A stretch of 8,251 nucleotides of DNA from JBMOLK01 sp049325575 (GCA_049325575.1 JBMOLK010000207.1:1-8251); one strand, 5' to 3'. Shown: positions 1 to 6,732, counted from the stretch's first letter. Notes: a model not told the origin generated them from the letters alone. Made by a program: numbers and translations.

Positions 1-6
1 GCAGTA

Positions 7-34
7 ATATTATATTATATTATATTATATTATA
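7..34. repeat. Pentanucleotide microsatellite (ATATT)n
   Basis: Five perfect head-to-tail copies of ATATT (7-31) plus a partial sixth unit, directly joined to the octamer repeat on its right. Read on the minus strand, the direction of all genes here, the unit is TATAA, so each junction spells TATAAT, the sigma-A -10 hexamer. No gene covers it. Copy number could change by slipped-strand mispairing; this is inference. Confidence 0.9.
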
Positions 35-63
35 CTTTTATACTTTTATACTTTTATACTTTA
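32..63. repeat. Octanucleotide microsatellite (ATACTTTT)n
   Basis: Three perfect copies of ATACTTTT (32-55) followed by a partial fourth (56-63, ATACTTTA). It shares its first three bases with the end of the pentamer array, so the two repeats form one continuous low-complexity block of 57 bases. On the minus strand the unit reads AAAAGTAT. Noncoding, beyond the secF terminator. Confidence 0.9.
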
Positions 64-108
64 TTTATTTCTCGTGTGGTTCAAAAGATACCACCGAATT
101 ACAGTTAA

Positions 109-137
109 ATATTAACATAGTTCCTTGTAAAAATCAA
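109..137 (-). promoter_or_regulatory. Candidate promoter directed towards the left edge
   Basis: On the minus strand TTGATT (137-132) and TAATAT (114-109) are separated by exactly 17 bases, each matching four of six consensus bases. It lies past the secF terminator and points to a gene outside the window. The match is moderate and such boxes arise easily in AT-rich DNA, so this is tentative. Confidence 0.3.
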
Positions 138-171
138 CAGTTCAACCCAAAAAAGATAGTGACTCAAACAC

Positions 172-205
172 AAAAGGACGGAGTTAATATTAACCCCATC
201 CTTTT
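172..205 (-). terminator. Intrinsic terminator of secD-secF
   Basis: The arms 172-188 and 189-205 are complementary along all 17 positions; in the minus-strand RNA two of these are G-U wobbles. The arms abut, so the real loop is made from the innermost bases around AATATT. The arms begin AAAAGGA and end TCCTTTT, so each strand has a T-run at its 3' end, and the minus strand adds GTGTTT. It starts 15 bases after the secF stop. The symmetry suggests it could terminate transcription from both directions. Confidence 0.85.
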
Positions 206-219
206 ATAATAGTAAATAA

Positions 220-1176
220 TTAAGCTTTTACTGCTTTTCCAGCCGTCTTCTTTCTGGCTTGCGATTCTTTCCACATTACCCAAAGAGGACTTGCAATGAA
301 TATGGAAGAATATGTTCCGCTTGCAAGACCCACCAACAGAGGCATTGTAAACTGTTTTATAGATTCGATTCCATTATATGAAGCAAATAAATAAATAGTC
401 AATACGCACACCAGTGTAGTTGCAACAGTATTTATGGATCTTGAAAGTGACTGTATAATGCTCTTGTTTACAAGACCTGCTATTGTGTCCTTTCTTGATA
501 TCCTGCTGTTTTCTCTTATTCTATCGTATATAACTATTGTATCATTCATGGAATAACCCAGTATGGTCAATACGGCTGCTATAAACGATTCATCAAGAGG
601 TATACCCAGTATTGTATAAACGGATAGCATAACGGCAGCGTCGTGTATTAATGCTATTACAGCAGTTACACCTGCAAAAAGGCCTGACATGATGTTAAAC
701 CTTATCCAGATGTATAAAAGCATCAATACAGAAGCAATTAATACTGCCAATACACCCTTTGCCCTAAGTTCATTACCTATAGAAGGGTGAACATACCTTT
801 CGGTAAACTGTCCGCCTTCTTTTACATTAAAGTTTTTCTCAATAGTATCCACTATAGCTGTACGTTCTTCTTCCGACAGTTTATCGGCTGTCGCAACTGT
901 AACTACAAGAAGATTGATTCTCTCATTATTCTTCTCCGCATTTAAATCATAGGATTTCTGTGCATGTATCTCCTTTTTAACCACACCCGCCAATGCTTTT
1001 TCAACATCTTTAGCCTGGTAGTTATCATCTTTCATTTCCATCTCTATCATGGCACCGCCCTGGAACTGTATATCAAGAACAAATCCGCCGCGGGCTATAA
1101 ATCCGATAATTCCAGCCAGGATTACCAAAGCTGATATTACGAAAAAGTATTTTCTTTTACCTATAAAATCAAACAT
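220..1176 (-). CDS. secF: SecF, protein translocase accessory subunit
   Basis: SecF pairs with SecD in the membrane. The pair uses the proton or sodium gradient to pull preproteins emerging from SecYEG on the outside. The 318-residue product has an N-terminal membrane helix (about 10-28), the head-region motif DIQFQGG (35-41), an extracellular P4-type domain (about 45-130) and five further helices from about 140 to 300. The family signature GYSMNDTIVIYDRIREN lies at 207-223, with the conserved Asp212. Length is normal for a stand-alone SecF. The ATG overlaps the secD stop by 8 bases and is preceded by AAGGAGGGG (1191-1183) inside secD, so translation is coupled. It is the last gene before a strong terminator. 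Confidence 0.97.
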   Translation of the reverse strand: MFDFIGKRKYFFVISALVILAGIIGFIARGGFVLDIQFQGGAMIEMEMKDDNYQAKDVEKALAGVVKKEIHAQKSYDLNAEKNNERINLLVVTVATADKLSEEERTAIVDTIEKNFNVKEGGQFTERYVHPSIGNELRAKGVLAVLIASVLMLLYIWIRFNIMSGLFAGVTAVIALIHDAAVMLSVYTILGIPLDESFIAAVLTILGYSMNDTIVIYDRIRENSRISRKDTIAGLVNKSIIQSLSRSINTVATTLVCVLTIYLFASYNGIESIKQFTMPLLVGLASGTYSSIFIASPLWVMWKESQARKKTAGKAVKA

Positions 1177-2503
1177 TTGCTGCCCCTCCTTTTACTCCGT
1201 ATAGCCAGGTCTTCTTACCGAAGCTGAAACCTGATATCGTATTAAGCATAATCCTTGTAGCAAATATAGCTGTTACAAAGTTAAGCATTACACCCAATCC
1301 AAGCGTAAGTGCAAAGGATTGAATCGGACCTGTTCCGAGTACATATAGAACCGCTGCAGCGATCAGAGTAGTTATATTACCATCCAGTATGGCAGTAAAC
1401 GCTCTCTTAAATCCAACATCAATAGCTGCCTGAACGGTTTTTCCATTTCTAATTTCTTCTTTTACTCTCTCAAAGATTATAATGTTGGCGTCAACACTCA
1501 TACCTATTGTCAATATAATACCTGCTATACCAGGAAGAGTTAAAGTTATATGCGAAAATGCTATAATCAGTATTTGACCGACAACCTGTCCTAAGAGTGC
1601 AATACAGGCAACTACACCGGGCAGTCTGTAATAAAGAAGCATAAATGCCCATACAATCATTAACGCTACCAACCCGCCAAGCTGGCTCACTCTTAGGGCA
1701 TTGGCACCTAAGATCGGGCTTATCGAGTTGACATCTCTTGCCTCTAACTTAAATGGAAGAGCTCCGGCTCTAATAAGGGCTGAAAGATTTTTTGCTTCAT
1801 CTATTGACTTTTCAGGGTCTCCGCCCAATGTTATCCTTGCATTGTCTTTTCCTGTTATTTTGGATTGAACCCGTGGAGCTGAAATCATCTGGTCATCCAA
1901 ATATATGGCAATTATCTTACCTATCATTTCTCCAGTTGCTTTTTCAAACTTTTTTGCACCAGCATCGCTAAGTACCAATCCTACGTCCATTCCACCTGTT
2001 TGAGGATCAGTCACAGGCTTTGCATCAACTATATCGTCCCCTTGCAGGATTATTTCACCCGGTTCGTACTGGCCTGTTTCAGCATCAAACTTTGTCTCGT
2101 CAACTTTTCTAAAAGTCAACAATGCAGTGTTACCAAGACCGTCTAAAACTGTCTTTTGAGGATCGTAGTCTTTCTCATCATTTTTCCAAGGAATCTCAAT
2201 CAATATCCTGTTGGTTGACTTTTCTATGGTTACTGTTTTATCATAAATCTGTTTTGCATCAAGTCTCTTCTCAACTATACTCCTTGCTGTTTCCATCTGT
2301 TCAGTTGTGGGTGTTACACCATCAGGAGCCGTCAGAACTGCCCGTACTCCACCTTTTATATCAATACCGTACCTCATATTATCATTTGCATTCTTTAGCT
2401 TAAATCCCATGCCTGGAATCGAAAATCCGGCAAATGCTATATAGGTTAGGACACCTATGATCGCAACTACCAGAAAGCTTTTAACCCCGCTGCTAGCTTT
2501 CAT
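1169..2503 (-). CDS. secD: SecD, protein translocase accessory subunit
   Basis: SecD carries the large extracellular domain that captures translocating preproteins; with SecF it forms the motive-force-dependent module of the Sec channel. The 444-residue product has an N-terminal helix (about 8-28), the first periplasmic-side motif GIDIKGG (46-52), a P1 domain to about 265, then five helices (about 273-425). The RND-like signature GMSVDANIIIFERVKEE is at 334-350; Asp338 matches the aspartate implicated in ion coupling in the family. The P1 region is shorter than in E. coli SecD, as usual for Firmicutes. The ATG is preceded by AAGGGGGAA 8 bases upstream and by a near-consensus promoter. The neighbouring SCIFF genes and SecDF are, to my knowledge, often close together in Clostridia. 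Confidence 0.97.
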   Translation of the reverse strand: MKASSGVKSFLVVAIIGVLTYIAFAGFSIPGMGFKLKNANDNMRYGIDIKGGVRAVLTAPDGVTPTTEQMETARSIVEKRLDAKQIYDKTVTIEKSTNRILIEIPWKNDEKDYDPQKTVLDGLGNTALLTFRKVDETKFDAETGQYEPGEIILQGDDIVDAKPVTDPQTGGMDVGLVLSDAGAKKFEKATGEMIGKIIAIYLDDQMISAPRVQSKITGKDNARITLGGDPEKSIDEAKNLSALIRAGALPFKLEARDVNSISPILGANALRVSQLGGLVALMIVWAFMLLYYRLPGVVACIALLGQVVGQILIIAFSHITLTLPGIAGIILTIGMSVDANIIIFERVKEEIRNGKTVQAAIDVGFKRAFTAILDGNITTLIAAAVLYVLGTGPIQSFALTLGLGVMLNFVTAIFATRIMLNTISGFSFGKKTWLYGVKGGAANV

Positions 2504-2543
2504 CTGTAAAATTCCCCCTTTTTAATCTTGTCCACATGACGAT

Positions 2544-2572
2544 ATTATATAACTATAACAAATTCACGTCAA
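2544..2572 (-). promoter_or_regulatory. Sigma-A promoter of secD-secF
   Basis: On the minus strand TTGACG (2572-2567) is followed after exactly 17 bases by a perfect TATAAT (2549-2544). Transcription would begin near 2537, giving a leader of roughly 34 bases before the secD ATG. It sits in the 107-base gap after the HD gene, so secDF can be expressed on its own as well as by read-through. Confidence 0.8.
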
Positions 2573-2610
2573 TACATATTGAAGTTCATGCATATGGCAT
2601 TTTCAGGCTG

Positions 2611-3276
2611 TTATAGTAAATATGTTCCATTTATTATTAGTTGAAACTTGAGGCCGAGAAACTCTGCTGCTCTTCTATTCATTGTCATCCTGATTAAGAA
2701 TATCTCAAAGTAGTCCATTACGGGACAGATTTCCGTATCTATATGGAGTTCCAGCACTGCCAGTTTCTTTTCCCTGTCAACATATATCCTTGAGCTGTCA
2801 ACAGCATAATTTACTCTATCGTGTATATCGAATGTGGCTATATCCTTATTCCTTACACGGGTACGGTGCACATCAGATTTATCTGCAAGTATCAATGCAG
2901 CCGAAATATTGCTGACAGCAGTTCCCGAACCTTCATCATGATTGCCTATGGCAAGCATGATTTCTGCAGCTTCCCTATAGCTCATCCCCATCTTGGTCAG
3001 GATATTATATGCAAGTATTGCTCCAGAATGGGCATGGTCTACCCTGTTTACTGCATTGCCGATATCATGAAGGTATCCCGCTATTTTAGCCAGTTCAACC
3101 TCTCTTTCACCAAACCCCAGGGTTTCAAGTATTTCGCCTGCTGCTGCAGATACCAACCCCACATGCCTGTATGAATGCTCAGTATAGCCTTGTGCTTCTA
3201 GCTGCTTGTCCGCTATTTCAAAAAATGACAGCACTTCCTCATTATTTTTTACTTCCTTAAGTGTAATCAGATCCAT
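2611..3276 (-). CDS. HD-domain metal-dependent phosphohydrolase, substrate unknown
   Basis: HD proteins use a His/Asp cluster to bind divalent metal and hydrolyse phosphate esters of nucleotides or phosphoproteins. In this 221-residue protein the cluster is complete: His38 (in HSYRHV), His70-Asp71 (GYLHDIGN), His83 (HAHSG), His113 (GNHDEG) and Asp132 (LADKSD). The domain covers about 30-140. The C-terminal 80 residues, ending FQLIINGTYLL, look like a family-specific extension I cannot assign. No membrane helix, GGDEF or response-regulator part is present, so this is not a standard HD-GYP c-di-GMP phosphodiesterase. The ATG is placed by AGGAGG (3290-3285), 8 bases upstream; another ATG at 3280 is out of frame. 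It lies between the carbonic anhydrase gene and secD. I do not know its substrate. Confidence 0.85.
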   Translation of the reverse strand: MDLITLKEVKNNEEVLSFFEIADKQLEAQGYTEHSYRHVGLVSAAAGEILETLGFGEREVELAKIAGYLHDIGNAVNRVDHAHSGAILAYNILTKMGMSYREAAEIMLAIGNHDEGSGTAVSNISAALILADKSDVHRTRVRNKDIATFDIHDRVNYAVDSSRIYVDREKKLAVLELHIDTEICPVMDYFEIFLIRMTMNRRAAEFLGLKFQLIINGTYLL

Positions 3277-3309
3277 GCATCAATCCTCCTGGAAAATAGG
3301 ATTATCAGT

Positions 3310-3340
3310 TTTATATTTTTTATTATCATAATGTTGTCAA
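3310..3340 (-). promoter_or_regulatory. Candidate promoter of the HD-domain gene
   Basis: A perfect TTGACA -35 box (3340-3335, minus strand) lies in the 96-base gap before the HD gene. The best -10, TATAAA (3315-3310), is 19 bases away, longer than ideal; an alternative ATATAA gives 18. The -35 is convincing and the -10 only fair. It would separate the HD gene from the SCIFF operon. Confidence 0.45.
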
Positions 3341-3372
3341 TAATTTTAGTAAGATTTGTATTCCTGTCAGGT

Positions 3373-3885
3373 CTATAGATTACTGCATTTGTAATCTTTA
3401 ACAAGCTCTAAATAGGATTCTGCCCCTTTTTTTACCATATCTATTTCTTCACATGAAAGCTGGCGCTTAACCTTACCGGGGTTTCCAAGAACCAAAGACC
3501 CGTCAGGTATATCATTATTTGCCATCAGCAGGGTGCCTGCACCTACAAGGCAGCACTTTCCGATTTTTGCACCATTAAGTACTATGGCTCCCATACCTAT
3601 AAGACTAAAGTCACCTATAGAGCAGCTGTGCAATATGGCTCCGTGTCCAACAGTCACGTTGTTTCCCACTTCTACCGGTATTCCATGAGCACAGTGTAAT
3701 ATGCTGCCATCTTGAATATTGGTATTCTCCCCAATAACAATCCTGTTTATATCGCCCCTGATTACGGCGTTATACCAGATACTTGAATTCCTGCCTATTC
3801 TCACATTTCCAACAATTATACTTCCAGCAGCAATAAAACAAGTATCATGTACTTCCGGACTAAATCCCTTGTAGCTTTGAAGCAT
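3373..3885 (-). CDS. Gamma-class carbonic anhydrase-like hexapeptide-repeat protein
   Basis: A left-handed beta-helix protein of the gamma carbonic anhydrase/YrdA family. Hexapeptide repeats run from about residue 12 to 125, followed by a C-terminal helix (about 143-165). The three zinc-ligand histidines are all present: His64 (SILH), His81 and His86 (VGHGAILH, spaced as in Cam). The supporting Arg43/Asp45 (VIRGD) and Gln58 (IQDG) are also kept, so metal binding is likely. Many family members show weak or no measured hydration of CO2, so enzyme activity is inferred. I chose the ATG at 3885 because GGAAGGGAGA (3900-3891) sits just upstream; an in-frame TTG at 3909 would add 8 residues and lacks such a site. 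The gene follows the scfB stop by 27 bases with no visible promoter, so it is probably co-transcribed. Confidence 0.9.
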   Translation of the reverse strand: MLQSYKGFSPEVHDTCFIAAGSIIVGNVRIGRNSSIWYNAVIRGDINRIVIGENTNIQDGSILHCAHGIPVEVGNNVTVGHGAILHSCSIGDFSLIGMGAIVLNGAKIGKCCLVGAGTLLMANNDIPDGSLVLGNPGKVKRQLSCEEIDMVKKGAESYLELVKDYKCSNL

Positions 3886-3912
3886 AAAACTCTCCCTTCC
3901 AGCAAGCAAGCG

Positions 3913-5259
3913 TCATATATCCTGCGCCTTTATCCAAAGAGCACACTCAACCCTTTTCTTCTCCAGCTCACACCCAACCCTGTAAGGTATGTTTATGTCA
4001 TTGTGAAACTGGTATGAGTTTGCAGCACAGCCTCCACTGCAGTAAAACTTTGCCCAGCAGCTTTCACATTCCTTTTTTGTATATACATTGGAGTTCTTAA
4101 AATAGTCTTGAATACTTCTATCAAGCAGCCCGTCATTAACATTACCCATTTTGAACCTGTCGTTTCCGACAAACTGGTGGCAGGGATATATATCCCCATC
4201 AGGAGTTATTGCAAGGTATTCATGTCCCGACCCGCAGCCGCTAAGCCTTTTGACTATACAAGGGCCCTGCGTAAGGTCTATCATGAAATGAAAGAAGTTA
4301 AACCAGTTCCCTTCCTTTCTTCTTTTTACATATTCGTAAGCAAGATTTTCATACTCATCGAAAAGCTCCAGCAGATCTTCCTCCCTAAGGTCAAAGCCTG
4401 TGTCCTTTGCAGCTACCACGGGCTCCACGGATATCTGCTTAAAACCCTCATCTGCAAGATGTAAAACATCATTGGAGAAGTCAGTATTTTCTCTTGTAAA
4501 TGTACCTCTTACATAATAGTTGTCTTGATTCCGTGAGTCAGCCATGGACTTAAGTTTAGGCATAATATCCTTATAGCAGCCTGTACCATCAACCCTGAAC
4601 CGCATCTTGTCGTTAACTTCTTCTCTTCCGTCAATACTAAGCACAATATTCTGAATGTTCTCATTAATATACTTCATGTTTTCTTCATTAAGAAGCAAAC
4701 CGTTTGTAGTTAAAGTAAACCTGAAATTCTTGTTGTTATCCTTTTCCTTGTCTCTAGCGTATTGTATGATTTCTTTAACAACTTCAAAATTCATCATTGG
4801 CTCTCCGCCAAAAAAGTCTATCTCAAGATTTTTCCTGTTTGCAGACTCTTTAATTAAAAAGTCTATAGCCTTCTTTCCTACTTCTGCGCTCATCATGCTT
4901 CTATCTTTCCCAAAGCTGCCGGTTGATGCAAAACAGTATTTACACCTTAGATTACAGTCATGGCATATATGAAGACACAGAGCTTTGACAACAGGCTTCT
5001 TATCCCAGAGCGGAACATACTCCTTATAGGGATCATCGGAATATAAAAGTCCCTGTGCTTTTAAGTTTTCAATCTCCTTTAAAGCATCTTCAATATCCTT
5101 TACACTATACTTTAATGATAATTTTTCTATAATTTCCTCACTGGAAAAATTCTCATAAAAGTCAAGTATATCGAAGGATATATCATCAAATACATGTACA
5201 GCTCCGCTGTTGACATCAACAACAATATTTGTGCCCAGTAATGAATACTTGTGGATCAT
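3913..5259 (-). CDS. scfB: ScfB, radical SAM/SPASM maturase of the SCIFF peptide
   Basis: This enzyme cleaves S-adenosylmethionine to a 5'-deoxyadenosyl radical and joins a cysteine sulfur of the SCIFF peptide to a non-alpha carbon of another residue, giving a ranthipeptide thioether. The 448 residues divide into a PqqD-like leader-recognition region (about 1-80), a radical SAM core with the CX3CX2C cluster site Cys102, Cys106 and Cys109 and the SAM-binding GGEP (151-154), and a C-terminal SPASM domain. The SPASM cysteines follow the family pattern CX12GX4C (342-360), CX2CX5CX3C (398, 401, 407, 411) and C430, with Cys334 as an extra candidate ligand, so two auxiliary 4Fe-4S clusters are expected. 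C. thermocellum CteB is the characterised relative. AAGGAG (5272-5267) lies 7 bases before the ATG. The substrate gene scfA is directly upstream. Confidence 0.96.
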   Translation of the reverse strand: MIHKYSLLGTNIVVDVNSGAVHVFDDISFDILDFYENFSSEEIIEKLSLKYSVKDIEDALKEIENLKAQGLLYSDDPYKEYVPLWDKKPVVKALCLHICHDCNLRCKYCFASTGSFGKDRSMMSAEVGKKAIDFLIKESANRKNLEIDFFGGEPMMNFEVVKEIIQYARDKEKDNNKNFRFTLTTNGLLLNEENMKYINENIQNIVLSIDGREEVNDKMRFRVDGTGCYKDIMPKLKSMADSRNQDNYYVRGTFTRENTDFSNDVLHLADEGFKQISVEPVVAAKDTGFDLREEDLLELFDEYENLAYEYVKRRKEGNWFNFFHFMIDLTQGPCIVKRLSGCGSGHEYLAITPDGDIYPCHQFVGNDRFKMGNVNDGLLDRSIQDYFKNSNVYTKKECESCWAKFYCSGGCAANSYQFHNDINIPYRVGCELEKKRVECALWIKAQDI

Positions 5260-5305
5260 CTTATTTCTCCTTACTCTTTTATTACAATAGATTAAACCAA
5301 AAACC

Positions 5306-5320
5306 GGGGAATCTAGCCCC
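5306..5320 (-). terminator. Short GGGG/CCCC hairpin before scfB
   Basis: On the minus strand GGGG (5320-5317), a seven-base loop and CCCC (5309-5306) are followed by GGTTTTTGGTTT. The four-pair GC stem with a nearby T-run resembles a weak intrinsic terminator 46 bases before scfB. The T-run starts two bases late and is broken by GG, so termination would be partial at most. Confidence 0.3.
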
Positions 5321-5321
5321 C

Positions 5322-5374
5322 TTCACTTTTAGCGCTTAAGCTTTGCCTGGGGCAGCTTAAATCAAAAAAGTGAA
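5322..5374 (-). promoter_or_regulatory. Long three-part hairpin in the scfA-scfB intergenic RNA
   Basis: The outer arms 5322-5330 (TTCACTTTT) and 5366-5374 (AAAAGTGAA) pair over 9 bp. After an internal loop of five bases per side, TTAAGCT (5336-5342) and AGCTTAA (5354-5360) pair over 7 bp, then GCC/GGC closes a three-base loop. The outer arm at 5366-5374 is shared with the hairpin at 5367-5397, so the two cannot form together. Placed between precursor and maturase genes, it could set their relative expression or protect scfA RNA from 3' decay. That role is inferred. Confidence 0.6.
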
Positions 5375-5397
5375 AAGCGAAATCTTCCTTTCACTTT
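5367..5397 (-). terminator. Possible leaky terminator or attenuator hairpin after scfA
   Basis: On the minus strand AAAGTGAAA (5397-5389) pairs with TTTCACTTT (5375-5367) over 9 bp; a small GAA/TTC stem sits in the 13-base loop, and TTTGATTT follows. It begins 50 bases after the scfA stop, where a terminator giving more precursor than maturase message would be expected. The stem has only two G-C pairs, so it is weak. Its second arm is also an arm of the larger downstream hairpin, so formation may be conditional. Confidence 0.45.
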
Positions 5398-5447
5398 CCA
5401 CTTTGTAAAACCTTTCTAAAACTCTTAAATACACTTATGTACTAAGA

Positions 5448-5588
5448 TTATTTCTTTTCACAGCTCTGGTTTGCAACAGTACAGGAAGTTTTGCAAGCTG
5501 ACTGGCAGGATGTCTGGCATTCTCCACATCCACCTTTTTTCAAGCTTTCTTTTAATGTTGAACCATTTATAACCTTGATATGTTTCAT
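5448..5588 (-). CDS. scfA: ScfA, SCIFF ranthipeptide precursor
   Basis: A 46-residue ribosomally made peptide that is the substrate of ScfB. The basic leader (residues 1-20, from MKHIKVINGS) precedes a core with six cysteines at 21, 24, 28, 32, 36 and 43, the pattern that gives the family its name (six cysteines in forty-five residues). The core stretch CGECQTSCQSACKTSC (21-36) and the following TVANQ match the family's strongly conserved C-terminal half as I recall it. In CteA of C. thermocellum the reported crosslink joins Cys32 and Thr37; both residues sit at the same numbers here. I chose the ATG at 5588 rather than an upstream one at 5663 because AGGGGGA is correctly placed before it, the promoter's predicted start lies after 5663, and known SCIFF peptides begin MKHI. 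Proposed roles in the family include quorum-sensing-like signalling, but this is not settled. Confidence 0.96.
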   Translation of the reverse strand: MKHIKVINGSTLKESLKKGGCGECQTSCQSACKTSCTVANQSCEKK

Positions 5589-5622
5589 TGATTTTCCCCC
5601 TATAGTCAAATTTACAGGATGT

Positions 5623-5651
5623 ATTATAGCACAAAATATATAACTTGAAAA
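5623..5651 (-). promoter_or_regulatory. Extended -10 sigma-A promoter of scfA
   Basis: The minus strand carries a perfect TATAAT (5628-5623) preceded by TG one base upstream, an extended -10. A weaker -35, TTTTCA (5651-5646), is 17 bases away. Transcription should start near 5616, leaving a leader of about 28 bases with AGGGGG (5601-5596). It sits in the 171-base gap between the pseudouridine synthase gene and scfA, so scfA has its own transcript start. Confidence 0.75.
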
Positions 5652-5759
5652 GAATAATGTCACAAATTATATAATTCTTTTTTAAAAGCCTTTGTTGATG
5701 GCCTTCTTCGTATACAACCATGTTATTTAAAGAACTTAAGACTAAGGACAAAAAGCCCT

Positions 5760-6680
5760 TTAGTATACTGACTCACTCCTTAAAGCATCCAGCAGGCCTT
5801 TAAAATACTCCGGGACTTGAGACTCAAACTCCATGTAAGTATTTTTTGTAGGGTGAATAAAGCCCAGAATTTTGGCGTGAAGTACCTGTCCCTCTACATT
5901 GTACTTGTCGTTCTTTTTCCCGTAAACCGGGTCACCTATGACAGGGTATCCAACATAAGACATATGAACACGTATCTGATGGGTCCTTCCTGTCTCTAGT
6001 GTCACTTCAATATATGTTGCCTCACTGAATCTTTCAAGTACTTTAAAATATGTTACAGCTCTTCTCCCGTTCTTTGTGTTAACAGCCATCTTTTTTCTAT
6101 CAACAGGATGCCTGCCTATGGGAGCATCTATTTTTCCGGTTTCTTCCCTGATTACTCCATGAACAAGGGCAACATAGACCCTCTTTATATCATGATCCTT
6201 AAGCTTTGAGGAAAGATTCTCATGTGAAACATTATTTTTAGCAACTACAAGAACTCCAGAGGTATCCTTGTCAATCCTGTGCACAATCCCCGGTCTTATA
6301 ACACCATTTATATCAGACAGGCTTTCACCACAGTGTCCCATAAGAGCATTAACCAGGGTACCTGAATAATTCCCGGCTGCAGGATGCACCACCATACCCT
6401 TGGGCTTGTCTACTATCAGAATATCCTCATCTTCATATAAAACAGGGATACTTATATCCTCAGGAGTTACATCTAGAACCTGTGGCTTAGGTATCCTTAC
6501 CAGAATCTTGTCACCGGACTTAATCTTATAATTGGATTTGACAGGCTCTTTGTTCACAATAACAAGCTCATCATTTACCAACTTCTGAACATATGACCTT
6601 GAACAGTTCACCAGCTTATTGGAAAGCCAGGCATCAATTCTTATTCCACTTTCATCCGAAACAAACATAACTTCTTCCAT
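5760..6680 (-). CDS. rluD: RluA/RluD-family 23S rRNA pseudouridine synthase
   Basis: Isomerises specific uridines to pseudouridine, most likely in 23S rRNA. The 306-residue protein has an N-terminal S4 RNA-binding domain (about 12-65; RIDAWLS and SRSYVQKLV are typical) followed by the synthase domain (about 80-300). The catalytic motif HRIDKDTSG is at 134-142, with Asp137 the active-site aspartate. The later motifs RTHQIRVHM and GDPVYG are also present. Length and two-domain layout match RluD/YlyB rather than the shorter RluA. Target positions cannot be read from sequence alone, so the symbol is a family-level name. The ATG has GGAG five bases upstream. It follows lspA by 52 bases without a clear promoter; lspA-rluD is a common conserved pair in Firmicutes. 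Confidence 0.93.
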   Translation of the reverse strand: MEEVMFVSDESGIRIDAWLSNKLVNCSRSYVQKLVNDELVIVNKEPVKSNYKIKSGDKILVRIPKPQVLDVTPEDISIPVLYEDEDILIVDKPKGMVVHPAAGNYSGTLVNALMGHCGESLSDINGVIRPGIVHRIDKDTSGVLVVAKNNVSHENLSSKLKDHDIKRVYVALVHGVIREETGKIDAPIGRHPVDRKKMAVNTKNGRRAVTYFKVLERFSEATYIEVTLETGRTHQIRVHMSYVGYPVIGDPVYGKKNDKYNVEGQVLHAKILGFIHPTKNTYMEFESQVPEYFKGLLDALRSESVY

Positions 6681-6732
6681 AACAACTCCAAATCCTTACA
6701 TTACGATTTTAACTTAAAACCTTGAAGCAGCC

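Noticed and set aside
1..70. The repeat block as a CRISPR array or replication origin.
   Set aside because: The units are 5 and 8 bases with no unique spacers, and there are no DnaA boxes or replication genes nearby.
2122..2403. Plus-strand open frame inside secD.
   Set aside because: It lies entirely opposite a clear secD coding frame and has no recognisable domain. The other plus-strand frames opposite the HD, scfB, rluD, lspA and solute-binding genes were rejected for the same reason.
5589..5663. A 25-residue N-terminal extension of ScfA from an upstream ATG.
   Set aside because: The extension would begin upstream of the predicted transcription start near 5616, and a well-placed AGGGGG and family length support the ATG at 5588.
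5685..5705. A six-pair hairpin (AAGGCC/GGCTTT on the minus strand) as terminator of the pseudouridine synthase gene.
   Set aside because: It includes one wobble pair, and the four T's after the GGC arm are followed by a run of A's, so there is no proper T-tract; too weak to list as a feature.
5458..5751. A 97-residue minus-strand open frame overlapping scfA and its promoter.
   Set aside because: It is out of frame with scfA, spans the scfA promoter and leader, and shows no family features; it is a shadow of the noncoding leader and scfA.
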